Positions 54,162 to 62,617 of a stretch of DNA of 64,000 nt are shown here, piece by piece. Every line of letters begins with the position of its first letter. The first letter of the stretch is position 1. The notes beneath the pieces were generated by a model. It saw only the letters and a program-made list of their open reading frames with translations. It did not search any database and was not told the DNA's origin. Source of the DNA: SZUA-430 sp964638635 (GTDB lineage: Bacteria > Pseudomonadota > Alphaproteobacteria > Micropepsales > Micropepsaceae). The stretch spans positions 16,092-80,091 of the forward strand of contig CAZXAQ010000009.1 of NCBI GenBank assembly GCA_964638635.1. The letters are read 5' to 3'. The position numbers were made by a program, and so were the translations under genes.

Positions 54162-54965
54162 TCAGTCTTCGGCGAATACCAGCGCCACCCCGTGGGCGGC
54201 ACCCGCGGGCACGACAATGCTGTGGTTCGCCTCCCGGTGGGGGATGCGGGCCATGTCTAGCATGGCGGCGGCTGCGTCCACCTCGTTCACGCGGATCGCG
54301 AGGGCAACGATGCCGGACTGCGGCGCGCCGGCGAGCGCGGCTGCGCCGAGGCGCTGCTCGATGGCGGTGCGTGTGTCGGTGGTGAGGCGCGTGTTGTCGA
54401 GCGTTTGCGCAGCCAGTTCGGCGCGCGCTTTGGCAGGGTCGATGTGAGCGATCATGACCTCGGCCACGCCGGTCGCGCCGTTCGGGTGCAGCTGCCACTC
54501 GTGGCGGGCGCGGGTGAGTTCGGGGGTGAGGTGGGTGCAGACGAATTGCATCGTGTCGGGCAGCGCGAGCTTCGGCAGCATGATGTTGCGGAAGCGGACC
54601 ATGTCGCGCTTGCCGTCGAGATCGAGTGGGCGGGAGAGGTCGTTCGGCGCTTCGGCTTCGATGCCCGCAGCGCAGAGGGCGGTGTAGGTTTGGTCGGCGT
54701 CGTCGGCGCCGTAGGCGATCGCGATTCCGCCTTCGCCGCGGGCGTTGACGCGGTCGGCGAGGCGGCCCTTCGCGCCGGTTTCGTCGACGATGCCGAGCAG
54801 CTCGACGTATGTGTTCGGGAACATGATGCAGTGGTTGCCCGTGCCTTTGCCTTCATGCAGACCGCGCGGCGTCAGCGTGAATCCGAGTTTGCGGTGCGTT
54901 GCGGCGGCCGCGTCGAGGTTTTTGACGGCGATGATGACGTGGTCGAGGCGCGAGAGTGGGGGCAT
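54162..54965 (-). CDS. VOC-superfamily glyoxalase-like protein
   Basis: 267 residues with an N-terminal vicinal-oxygen-chelate half-domain: LDHVIIAVKNLDAAAATHRKLGFTLTPRG, GTGNHCIMFPNTYVELLGIVD. A second half follows (TGVAEVMIAHIDPAKARAEL..VALAIRVNEVDAAAAML). This layout resembles Glyoxalase_3-type proteins. The chemistry and substrate cannot be told. The ATG at 54965 is preceded by a GTG three codons earlier. A long inverted repeat begins 5 bp upstream of the ATG, so its ribosome site lies within repeat DNA. Confidence 0.75.
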   Translation of the reverse strand: MPPLSRLDHVIIAVKNLDAAAATHRKLGFTLTPRGLHEGKGTGNHCIMFPNTYVELLGIVDETGAKGRLADRVNARGEGGIAIAYGADDADQTYTALCAAGIEAEAPNDLSRPLDLDGKRDMVRFRNIMLPKLALPDTMQFVCTHLTPELTRARHEWQLHPNGATGVAEVMIAHIDPAKARAELAAQTLDNTRLTTDTRTAIEQRLGAAALAGAPQSGIVALAIRVNEVDAAAAMLDMARIPHREANHSIVVPAGAAHGVALVFAED

Positions 54966-54969
54966 TGGT

Positions 54970-55185
54970 CTCACCCGGGAGCGCGGGGGTCTAGCCCCCG
55001 CGTGGGGAATTTTATAAAACAGAAGATCGGGGGGGGAGCCCCCGCACCCCGGGGGGCGGAAAAGGCGGGGGTGTGGCGGTGTNNNNNNNNNNTGGGTACC
55101 CCCCGGGGCGCGGGGGATCCCCCCCCGCTTTTCCTAAATTCACAACACACCACGCGGGGGGGGCCCCCCCGCGCTCCCGGGTGAG
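54970..55185. repeat. Large imperfect inverted repeat of the REP family with an internal assembly gap
   Basis: The left end CTCACCCGGGAGCGCGGGGG (54970-54989) is mirrored by its reverse complement ending at 55185, and further segments of both arms correspond imperfectly up to the N run. The arms contain long G or C homopolymers and small differences that look like sequencing error. The GGGAGCGCGGG ends match the repeats at 17925 and 58000. The element fills the space between the VOC gene start and the aminopeptidase stop. Confidence 0.8.
55083..55092. other. Short assembly gap (10 N)
   Basis: Ten N at the centre of the inverted repeat. The flanking sequence probably has base errors too. Confidence 0.97.
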
Positions 55186-57009
55186 CTAAATCGGCTGCGT
55201 TGAGGCTGTGATCCACGCTTCCGTGGCGTTGTCGGTCTTGCCCTTCAACGTTTCGCGGACGCGGACGTGGTAGGCGTTGAGCCAGGCGCGTTCGCCTTCG
55301 GTCAGCATCTTGGGTTCGACCAGGTTGAGATCGATCGGCGCCAGGGTCAGGGTTTCGAACTCCATCATCTTGCGGTCGCCGCCGACGTCTTTGGGCTCGG
55401 TCACAACGATCAAGTTCTCGATGCGGATGCCGTAGTGGTTGACTTTGTAGTAGCCGGGTTCGTTCGAGACGATCATACCGGGCTTCAGCGCGACGTTGAT
55501 CATGCGCTTGGAGATGTTTTGCGGACCTTCGTGCACCGACAGGTAGCTGCCGACGCCGTGGCCGGTGCCGTGGTCGTAGTCGAAGCCGCCTTCCCACAGC
55601 GACATGCGGGCGAGCGTGTCGAGCTGGATACCGGTTGTGCCTTCGGGGAAGCGCGCGCGGGCGAGGGCGATGTGGCCTTTGAGCACGCGCGTGAAGCGGT
55701 CCTTCATCTCGGCCGTCGGTGTGCCGATCGCGATCGTGCGGGTGATGTCGGTCGTGCCGTCGAGATATTGGCCGCCGGAGTCGATCAGGTAGATCTCGCC
55801 GGATTTGATTTTGCGGTTCGAGCTTTTGGTCACGCGGTAGTGCGGCAGCGCGCCGTTGGGACCTGCGCCCGAGATCGAGCCGAAGCTCAGGTCCTTCAGC
55901 GCGCCGGTTTCGAGGCGGAAGTCTTCGAGCACGCGGCAGGCTTCGATTTCGTCGATGTTGCCTTTCGGGCCTTCCTTCGCGAGCCAAGCGAGGAAGCGCG
56001 AGACGCAGGCGCCGTCGCGTTCGTGCGCGCGGCGCGTGCCGTTCAGTTCGGTCGCGTTCTTGCACGCTTTCGGCAGCAGCACGGGATCGGGGCCACGGAC
56101 GATTTCGGCGCCGGCCGCTTTCAGCTGGTCGAACATCCAGGCGGATGCGGTCGCCGGGTCGATCTGGATGCGCCGGCCTTTTTGCCCCTTCAGGTGCGAT
56201 GCGAGTTCTTCCTGCGGTCGGACCGTCACGCGATTGCCGAGCCAGGCGTCGATGCCGGGCGTGAATTTGCGGCGGTCGATGAAGAGTTCCACGTGGCCGT
56301 CATTGTTCAGCATCGCGAACGCATGCGGGAACGGCGTGTGCGGGACGTCGGAGCCGCGGATGTTCAGCAGCCACGCGATCGACTCCGGCAACGTCAGCAT
56401 GGCGGCGTCCGTCTTGCCGTCGCGCAGGTTCTTCGCGATGCGTTCGCGCTTTTGTTCGGAAGCTTCGCCCGCGTATTCGAGCGGGTGGGTTGTCACGGCG
56501 CCGAGCGGCGGGGCGGGTTGATCGTCCCAGGTCGCGTCGAGCGGGTTGTCGGCGACGGCGACGAGCGTGCCGCCCGCCTTCTTCACCGCGGCCTGCAGCG
56601 CCTCGACGCCGGAGGCGGTGTGCATCCACGGGTCGTAGGCGAACTTCGCACCTTGCGGCAGACTCTTTTCCAGCCAATCCGGCGGTGGTTCGTCGACGAG
56701 TGAGCAGTATTGGAATGCGGCGGGATCGACCTGTTCGGCGGTCTGCACCGTGTAGCGACCGTCGGTGAAGATTGCGGCCTTTTCCATCAACACGACGGCG
56801 GCGCCTGCGGAGCCCGTGAAACCCGTGAGGTACGCCAAGCGGTCGGCGCGCGGGGGCACATACTCACCCTGGTACTCGTCGGCGCGTGGGACGATGAAAC
56901 CGTCGAGGCCGCGGCGCTTCAATTCGGCGCGCAGTGCCGCCAGACGGGGCGGACCCTGCGTCGGACTCGTGGTTTCGGCGAAGGATTGGAATTTGGTTTG
57001 GTGCAACAT
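55186..57009 (-). CDS. Xaa-Pro aminopeptidase (M24B, aminopeptidase P family)
   Basis: 607 residues. Two N-terminal creatinase-like domains (about 15-310: FIVPRADEYQGEYVPPRADRLAYLTGFTGSAG) precede the pita-bread catalytic domain. The dinuclear metal ligands are visible in YLIDSGGQYLDGTTDITRT (two Asp), DHGTGHGVGSYLSVHEGP (His), SNEPGYY (Glu) and IENLIVV (Glu). It removes N-terminal residues before proline. The ATG at 57009 gives MLHQTKFQSF; an alternative start at 57045 would overlap the regulator gene upstream. Confidence 0.92.
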   Translation of the reverse strand: MLHQTKFQSFAETTSPTQGPPRLAALRAELKRRGLDGFIVPRADEYQGEYVPPRADRLAYLTGFTGSAGAAVVLMEKAAIFTDGRYTVQTAEQVDPAAFQYCSLVDEPPPDWLEKSLPQGAKFAYDPWMHTASGVEALQAAVKKAGGTLVAVADNPLDATWDDQPAPPLGAVTTHPLEYAGEASEQKRERIAKNLRDGKTDAAMLTLPESIAWLLNIRGSDVPHTPFPHAFAMLNNDGHVELFIDRRKFTPGIDAWLGNRVTVRPQEELASHLKGQKGRRIQIDPATASAWMFDQLKAAGAEIVRGPDPVLLPKACKNATELNGTRRAHERDGACVSRFLAWLAKEGPKGNIDEIEACRVLEDFRLETGALKDLSFGSISGAGPNGALPHYRVTKSSNRKIKSGEIYLIDSGGQYLDGTTDITRTIAIGTPTAEMKDRFTRVLKGHIALARARFPEGTTGIQLDTLARMSLWEGGFDYDHGTGHGVGSYLSVHEGPQNISKRMINVALKPGMIVSNEPGYYKVNHYGIRIENLIVVTEPKDVGGDRKMMEFETLTLAPIDLNLVEPKMLTEGERAWLNAYHVRVRETLKGKTDNATEAWITASTQPI

Positions 57010-57019
57010 GGGCGGCAAC

Positions 57020-58054
57020 CTATTCGGCTGCGTCGCGGGCCTCAAGGCCGCTCACGTGGATTTGGCGGTAGGCCGCAGGCGTGACGCCGAAACGGCGGTT
57101 GAAAGCGCGGATCAGGTGGTCGGGGCCGGAGAAGCCGGCCCGGGCGGCCACGGCGGCAAGGTCGAGCTTGTCTTCGTCGAGCCAACGGCGGGCGGCGTCC
57201 AGGCGGACGGACTCCACGAACTTCGCCGGCGACATGTTCAGTTCGTCGCGCATGTGGCGGTGGAACGAGCGCGGGCTCATCGCCGCGCGGGCGGCCAGCG
57301 TTTCGACGTCGAGGCGTTTGGTCAGGTTTGCTTCGACCCAGCTGGCGAGGTTCGCGAGCTTGTCGTCTTTCACGTCTTGCGCGTTGAGGGCCGCCGAAAA
57401 CTGCGTCTGGTGGCCGGGGCGGCGCATGTAGACGACGAGGCGGCGGGCGATTTCCATCGCCAGATCGCGGCCGTGGTCTTCTTCGACAAGCGCAAGTGCC
57501 ATGTCGATGCCGGTGGTGACGCCGGCCGATGTCCAGCACTTGCCGTCGGTGACGTAGATCGACTCGGCGTCGACGTTGATATCGGGGAAGGCGCGTTGCA
57601 GTTCGGCGGTGGCGCTCCAATGCGTTGCCGCGGTGCGGCCGCTCAGAATTCCGGTGGACGCCAACAGGAAGGCGCCGGAGCAGACGGAGCAGGCGCGCTT
57701 CGCTGCGCGGGCCGCGTCGTTGATCCAACGCATGAAGGCCTTGTCGCGCAGCGCGTCGCGGATCGGTTGGTCCTCGCCGCCGGGGCAGATGAGCGTGTCG
57801 ACGGATTTCGTTGGCACGGCGCGGAGGCTGTCGGCGTGGAGCGCGAAACCTGCGGATGTGGGTATCGCGCCGGGTTCCGTCGCGACGAACTTGATGCGGT
57901 AGGCCTCGCGGCGCAGCGCCTGGTTGGCGCTGCCGAAGACTTGCGCCGGGCCTACGGCGTCCAGCGATTGCAGGCCCGGGTAGACCGGGATCACGACTAG
58001 TCTGGGAGCGCGGGCGTCCCGCCCGCTCTTTCTTTCTGTTCTCATCGTACTCAT
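57020..58054 (-). CDS. GlxA-type transcriptional regulator (DJ-1/PfpI domain plus AraC HTH)
   Basis: 344 residues. An N-terminal DJ-1/PfpI-like domain (about 19-190: VVIPVYPGLQSLDAVGPAQVF, DTLICPGGEDQP, RACSVCSGAFLLASTGIL, DGKCWTSAGVTTGIDMALALV) is joined to two AraC helix-turn-helix motifs (about 235-335: LDVETLAARAAMSPRSFHRHM, LDLAAVAARAGFSGPDHLIRAFNRRFGVTPAAYR). The start at 58054 has GAGGTG 9 nt upstream. Start codon and ribosome site lie in the loop of a REP-like repeat, and residues about 9-19 (KSGRDARAPRL) are encoded by its left arm. It is divergent from two DJ-1/PfpI genes, which it probably controls. Confidence 0.85.
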   Translation of the reverse strand: MSTMRTERKSGRDARAPRLVVIPVYPGLQSLDAVGPAQVFGSANQALRREAYRIKFVATEPGAIPTSAGFALHADSLRAVPTKSVDTLICPGGEDQPIRDALRDKAFMRWINDAARAAKRACSVCSGAFLLASTGILSGRTAATHWSATAELQRAFPDINVDAESIYVTDGKCWTSAGVTTGIDMALALVEEDHGRDLAMEIARRLVVYMRRPGHQTQFSAALNAQDVKDDKLANLASWVEANLTKRLDVETLAARAAMSPRSFHRHMRDELNMSPAKFVESVRLDAARRWLDEDKLDLAAVAARAGFSGPDHLIRAFNRRFGVTPAAYRQIHVSGLEARDAAE

Positions 58055-58104
58055 GTGCGGTTTCACCTCAGCGAAGAGCGGGCGGGACGCCCGCGCTCCC
58101 AGAC
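58000..58104. repeat. Perfect REP-like inverted repeat across the regulator start
   Basis: Two exact 31-bp arms (58000-58030 starting GTCTGGGAGCGCGGGCGTCC, and its reverse complement at 58074-58104) with a 43-bp loop. The loop carries the start codons and ribosome site of the GlxA-type gene. Same GGGAGCGC-ended family as 17925-17986 and 54970-55185. Confidence 0.95.
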
Positions 58105-58184
58105 TTGGCAGAAAACGTCGATTGTTTGTCATTTGTGCCATGACAGGCCTTTGCTATGCAAGGGGCACCAGAAGGAGGCTCCAC

Positions 58185-58877
58185 ATGACTTTCCACGTCG
58201 GTTTCTTGCTCTATCCGAATTTGACGCAGCTCGACCTTACGGGGCCTGCTCAGTTTCTGGCGCGCGCGCCTGGGGCGAAGGCGCACTATATCTGGAAGAC
58301 GTTGGCGCCGGTGCCGTCTGACGCCGGGTTGTCGCTGATGCCGACGACGACGTTTCAAGACTGTCCGCAGCTGGACTTGATCTGCGTGCCGGGCGGCGCG
58401 GGGCAGGTCGCGTTGATGACAGATGAGGAGACGCTCTCGTTTCTGCGCAAGCAGGCGGAGAAGGCGAAGTATGTGACGTCGGTATGCACCGGTTCGTTGG
58501 TGCTCGGCGCGGCGGGCTTGCTCAAAGGGTACAAGTCGGCGTGCCATTGGGCGTGGCGCGAGTTCCTGCCGGCGTTCGGCGCGACGCCCGTGAATGCGCG
58601 CGTCGTGAAGGATCGCAATCGGATTTCGGGCGGCGGGGTGACGGCGGGAATCGACTTCGCCCTGACGGTGATCGCCGAGGAGTGGGGCGAGGACGTCGCC
58701 AAGCAGATGCAGCTCGGCTTCGAATACGATCCGCAACCGCCGTTCAACTGCGGATCGCCCGAGGGCGCGGGACCAGAGCGCGTCGCGTTCGCGAAGAAGG
58801 CGTTCGAAGGTCTGCTTACGGAGCGGGAGATCGTGAATGCACAAGCTGCGGCGCGGCTCAGGGAGAGTGCGTCATGA
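58185..58877 (+). CDS. DJ-1/PfpI-family protein, isonitrile (isocyanide) hydratase-like
   Basis: 230 residues, a single DJ-1/PfpI domain. The nucleophile Cys101 is in SVCTGSLVLGAAGLLKGYKSACHW. Asp17 (LTQLDLTGP) and Glu81 occupy the positions that form the active site of pseudomonad isocyanide hydratase, which converts isonitriles to N-substituted formamides. The length also matches. AAGGAGG lies just before the ATG at 58185. It overlaps the next gene by 4 bases (ATGA) and is divergent from the GlxA-type regulator. Confidence 0.85.
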   Translation: MTFHVGFLLYPNLTQLDLTGPAQFLARAPGAKAHYIWKTLAPVPSDAGLSLMPTTTFQDCPQLDLICVPGGAGQVALMTDEETLSFLRKQAEKAKYVTSVCTGSLVLGAAGLLKGYKSACHWAWREFLPAFGATPVNARVVKDRNRISGGGVTAGIDFALTVIAEEWGEDVAKQMQLGFEYDPQPPFNCGSPEGAGPERVAFAKKAFEGLLTEREIVNAQAAARLRESAS

Positions 58878-60022
58878 ACCTTGCGTTTCAATTCTTGCGC
58901 TTTGGCGTTTTTACCGTTGTCGTGCTCGTGCTCTTGGCTGTTGCCGGGGTGTTCGCCTTCGTTCCTGGCGAGCGGCAGGCGGCGACAAAGCCTGCGGTCA
59001 TCAGTGCGGAAGAGACGGCTCAGACCTTGGCGGCGCTGAAGCCGCCGAAGCGCGCGCGGCCGGTTGTTGCCGTCGTCGGCGCGAACGGTGGTACGGAGAC
59101 GACCGATTATCTCGTGCCGTATGGCGTGCTGAAGCGTTCGGGTGTCGCCGATGTCTTCGCACTCGGCACGATGAGCGGACCGGTTAAGCTGGTGCCGGCG
59201 CTGACCGTCGTGCCGGACATGACGACGGCGGCGTTCGGAGAGCGTTATCCCGACGGCGCCGACTATGTCATCGTGCCGGCGTTGCACGATCCGACGGATG
59301 TGGCGGTGCGCGATTTCATCACGGCGCAGGCCACGCGCGGCGCGACGATCGTGAGCATTTGCGACGGGACGCTGGTAATGGCGAACGCGGGGTTGCTCGA
59401 CGGGCATAGAGCCACGGGACATTGGTTCAAGATCGACAGCGTTGCGGCGGCGCATCCGACGATGAAGCGCGTGCGCGACCGGCGGTACGTCGCGGATCGC
59501 GGCATCGTCACGACGACTGGCGTCAGCGCGTCGGTACCGGTGTCGCTGGCGTTGGTCGAAGCGATAGCGGGACGAGATCGCGCCGCGGCGCTGGCGCATG
59601 AGATCGGTGCGCGCGGGTGGAGCGCCGAGCACGACAGCGGCGCGTTTCATCTGGTCCGTGACGACGTATGGATGGTTCTTGGCAATTTGTTCGTGGGTCT
59701 TTTTGAGGGCGAGACCGTTGCGGTTCGCGTACCGGAGGGCGCCGACGTCATCGCAGCAGCATTCATGGCGGACTCCTACGGCCGCACGTTTCGGACACGC
59801 GCCGTAGTTCCCGGTGGTGCGCCAATTCGCACGGCCGCAGGACTGAAGATCGTGCCCGATGCCGGCACTGCGAAGCCCGATGTCGTCGTGGATTTGCCCC
59901 AGAGTCAGCCGACGCACGCCCTCGACGCCGCGCTAGCCGGAATTCAGGCGCGCTACGGGGATGCGACGGCTGCGTTCGTGCGCGTGCAGCTCGAAGACGG
60001 TGGGCATACGACCGGCGGCTAG
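58874..60022 (+). CDS. Membrane-anchored DJ-1/PfpI-family protein
   Basis: 382 residues: an N-terminal membrane helix (about 8-30), a linker, then a DJ-1/PfpI domain (about 62-240). Cys163 is in the nucleophile elbow position (VSICDGTLVMANAGLLDGHRATGHW), followed by GIVTTTGVSASVPVSLALVEAI. The C-terminal 110 residues are extra and of unknown function. It is probably exported and tethered, with the domain in the periplasm. It is coupled to the isonitrile-hydratase-like gene (ATGA), suggesting a shared substrate handled on both sides of the membrane. Confidence 0.8.
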   Translation: MNLAFQFLRFGVFTVVVLVLLAVAGVFAFVPGERQAATKPAVISAEETAQTLAALKPPKRARPVVAVVGANGGTETTDYLVPYGVLKRSGVADVFALGTMSGPVKLVPALTVVPDMTTAAFGERYPDGADYVIVPALHDPTDVAVRDFITAQATRGATIVSICDGTLVMANAGLLDGHRATGHWFKIDSVAAAHPTMKRVRDRRYVADRGIVTTTGVSASVPVSLALVEAIAGRDRAAALAHEIGARGWSAEHDSGAFHLVRDDVWMVLGNLFVGLFEGETVAVRVPEGADVIAAAFMADSYGRTFRTRAVVPGGAPIRTAAGLKIVPDAGTAKPDVVVDLPQSQPTHALDAALAGIQARYGDATAAFVRVQLEDGGHTTGG

Positions 60023-60197
60023 ACGAGCGCGAGTTGTGCCATCAGCGTGGTGGCTGCCCGCCTAGTACCTTCGTTCGACATTCAAAGGGTGATGCGGACG
60101 ACGCGCTGCAGTGGGCCTATGGGAGATTTATGATGGCGTCCGGATGAGTTTTCTCCCACAATGAGGCTGCCTGGTCATCAGCAGGGAAGCACTCGAG
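60023..60197. other. Intergenic region before the TPR-caspase gene
   Basis: A 175-bp gap where base composition starts to shift to lower GC. No clear regulatory element seen. Confidence 0.35.
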
Positions 60198-61724
60198 ATG
60201 CGTATCAACTATTTGCTGCGCTTCGCTGCGGTGTTCGCACTGAGTGCTACCTGTGCGCTTGGTTCTTTCGCCGCTCGCTCTGACAACAGTTCGGAGCTCT
60301 GCCTTGGGGGTCCCGACATCCCGCATGATCAGTCGATTGACGCGTGTACCGAATTGCTCGAGTCTTGTGGCACTTCGAAGAGCTGCCTGTTCGATGCTCA
60401 CCTGTGGCGAGGTATCCACTATCTCGGCAAAGGTCACTATGACGCCGCCCAACGAGAATTCGACTCCGCGGTTGCGATCCGCAGTGACGTTGCCTTTGTT
60501 TTTTTGAAACGGGGCGCTGCGTTCTACTATCGCGAGGAATACACGCTCGCGATTGCGGATTTCTCTCGAGCCATTGCGCTCAGCCCAACCGACTTAGACC
60601 TTCAAATGGACGCCACCTTAAGTCGTGGCCTCGCGCACGCCCGCATCGGGAGCGACCAGCATGCGATTGCCGACTTCGATGCGGTCGTGCGCGCTCCGAT
60701 GACCTACTTTTCGCGTCATTACTCGCCCAAGCCTGCGTTCATTGCTGAGGCTCTTGTGGCGAAGGGGTGGGTTCTCGTTCACCAGGGACAACTTGAGGAT
60801 GCGATCAAGGCATTCGGTCTTGCCATCAAACTCAATCCTCGGAATGACATGGCGTTCAGCAATCGAGGTTGGGTGTTTCACAAGAAGGCTGCCTACGACC
60901 TGGCGATCGCCGACCTTGAGCAGGCCCTACGCCTTGCTCCCCAGTCAAAGCTTGCCCGTGAGCGGTTGCGAATCGTTCGAGATGCACGAGAGACCATTTT
61001 GGCCCGGGTGCAGGCCAATGGTTCAACGGCACGCATCGCACTTGTGATCGGCAACAGCGGTTATCAAAATTCCAATCCGCTGCCCAACGCATTGAAAGAC
61101 GCTGGTGATGTGGCGGCAGCGCTCAGTCGTCTTGGATACCAGATCTTCGGCTATCCGAAAACGAATTTCTCAATGCAAGCGCTTCAGGCCGAGTTGACTC
61201 GCTTCCGCCTGGCTTCATTCGAGGCCAGTCATGCCATTGTTTGGTACTCCGGTCACGGACAACAAATGCGCGAGGACGGGAGCGAAATACCGCTTGATTG
61301 GGTCATTCCGGTGGATGCGAAGATTCAAAGCGCTCAAGACGTCTCAAGCAACGCCATCAGTGTCGAGACAATTTCGAACGCGGTTTTGGCGGCGAAGTCA
61401 TTGCGTCTCGTTGTCATCGATGCCTGCCGCAACACGAATTTCTACACTGGCCTGCGCGGGATGACCCGGAACGTGACGACGTATAACGGTGTATTCGTCG
61501 TCTATTCGGCGCAGCCAGGTCACGTCGCGCTCGACGGACCAGAGGGCGAAAACTCGCCATTTGCGCGCGCCTTCCTGGAGCGCATCGGCGGACGGACCGA
61601 GATCGACGTACGCCAGCTGATTGGTGATGTTGTGGGGCGCACGGCGTCCCTGACAAAGGGTGCCCAGAGACCACAGCCAATCGACGGCTTGGGAACGGGG
61701 GACGTTGTGTTGATCGCGCCATAA
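60198..61724 (+). CDS. Exported TPR-repeat protein with a C-terminal caspase-like (C14) peptidase domain
   Basis: 508 residues. There is a signal peptide (about 1-26) and then TPR repeats (about 66-260, for example AHLWRGIHYLGKGHYDAAQREFDSAVAI and EALVAKGWVLVHQGQLEDAIKAFGLAIKLNP). A caspase-fold domain follows (about 278-508, RIALVIGNSGYQNSNPLPNALKDAGDVAAALSRLGY). The dyad is visible as His353 (WYSGHGQQ) and Cys410 (VVIDACRNTNF). Such bacterial C14 peptidases cut after basic or acidic residues; targets are mostly unknown. GC and codon use are visibly lower than in the neighbouring genes, suggesting recent acquisition. It is a single-gene unit between the DJ-1 genes and convergent prmA. Confidence 0.88.
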   Translation: MRINYLLRFAAVFALSATCALGSFAARSDNSSELCLGGPDIPHDQSIDACTELLESCGTSKSCLFDAHLWRGIHYLGKGHYDAAQREFDSAVAIRSDVAFVFLKRGAAFYYREEYTLAIADFSRAIALSPTDLDLQMDATLSRGLAHARIGSDQHAIADFDAVVRAPMTYFSRHYSPKPAFIAEALVAKGWVLVHQGQLEDAIKAFGLAIKLNPRNDMAFSNRGWVFHKKAAYDLAIADLEQALRLAPQSKLARERLRIVRDARETILARVQANGSTARIALVIGNSGYQNSNPLPNALKDAGDVAAALSRLGYQIFGYPKTNFSMQALQAELTRFRLASFEASHAIVWYSGHGQQMREDGSEIPLDWVIPVDAKIQSAQDVSSNAISVETISNAVLAAKSLRLVVIDACRNTNFYTGLRGMTRNVTTYNGVFVVYSAQPGHVALDGPEGENSPFARAFLERIGGRTEIDVRQLIGDVVGRTASLTKGAQRPQPIDGLGTGDVVLIAP

Positions 61725-61761
61725 GGAATGCGGTTGCTCAGGCACCTCGATCAGCTCGCCG

Positions 61762-62616
61762 TCAGGGGGCCGACCGGCGCAAGGTCAGCGTTACCCAGCC
61801 TTCGAGCGCTCGGCGGCGGATGAGGCGCAGGTGCTGCGCGCGGGCCATCGCGGCAATGGCGTTGGCTTGTTCGTCGAGGAGGCCGGAGAGGATGGCGTGG
61901 CCACCTGGCGCCAGGTTCGATTTGATGCCCGGCAGCAATTTCATCAGGGGGCCGGCTAAGATGTTGGCGAAGATCAGGTCGTACGGGGCGCGGGCGGCGA
62001 TCAGCGGCGTTTTGAAGCCTGCCGCGGTCGCGGCGCGCAAATAGGGAGCAGCGCGGTTCAGCTTCGCGTTTTCGATCGTCTTTTGCGTGGCGAGCGGGTC
62101 GATGTCGGTGGCGACGGCGGGGCGGTGCGTCAGGCGGGCGAAGGCCATGGCGAGGACGCCGGTGCCGCAGCCTAGGTCGAGGGCGTTCTTGAACTTGCGT
62201 TGCTTGGCCAAGTGTTCGAGCGCGAGCAGGCAACCGCGCGTCGTGCCGTGGTGGCCGGTGCCGAAGGCGTAGGACGCTTCGATTTTGAGGCCGATCGCGT
62301 TGGGCGGGACTTGGGCGCTTGTGTGATTGCCGTGGAGGAAGAAGCGTCCGGTCGCGACGGGCGGCAGGCCTTCGAGGGCGCGGGCGACCCAGTTTTCGTC
62401 TTCGATGGCGATGACGCGCATCGGTACGCCGAAGCGCGTTTGCAGGTCGTCTTCATCGGGTAGTTCGGTGAAGAAGGCTTCGACTTCCCACATGCCGCGT
62501 TCGCCGAGTTCGAAGGCGGAGACGACCGGCGTGGGGTCGAGTTGCTCGAGCGCTTCGCTGAGCGCTTGCGCTTCGCGTTTGGGGAGGACGGCGCGGGCCT
62601 TCCAGCAGACGGTCAT
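61762..62616 (-). CDS. prmA: Ribosomal protein L11 methyltransferase
   Basis: 284 residues. The N-terminal L11-recognition domain is short, as in alphaproteobacteria. The catalytic domain has YAFGTGHHGTTRGCLLALEHL, ALDLGCGTGVLAMAFARL (SAM motif I), ATDIDPLATQKTIENAKLN and DLIFANILAGPL (post-I NIL motif). It trimethylates L11. The start lies 1 bp after the uvrD stop, implying cotranscription with the helicase gene. Confidence 0.92.
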   Translation of the reverse strand: MTVCWKARAVLPKREAQALSEALEQLDPTPVVSAFELGERGMWEVEAFFTELPDEDDLQTRFGVPMRVIAIEDENWVARALEGLPPVATGRFFLHGNHTSAQVPPNAIGLKIEASYAFGTGHHGTTRGCLLALEHLAKQRKFKNALDLGCGTGVLAMAFARLTHRPAVATDIDPLATQKTIENAKLNRAAPYLRAATAAGFKTPLIAARAPYDLIFANILAGPLMKLLPGIKSNLAPGGHAILSGLLDEQANAIAAMARAQHLRLIRRRALEGWVTLTLRRSAP

Positions 62617-62617
62617 T

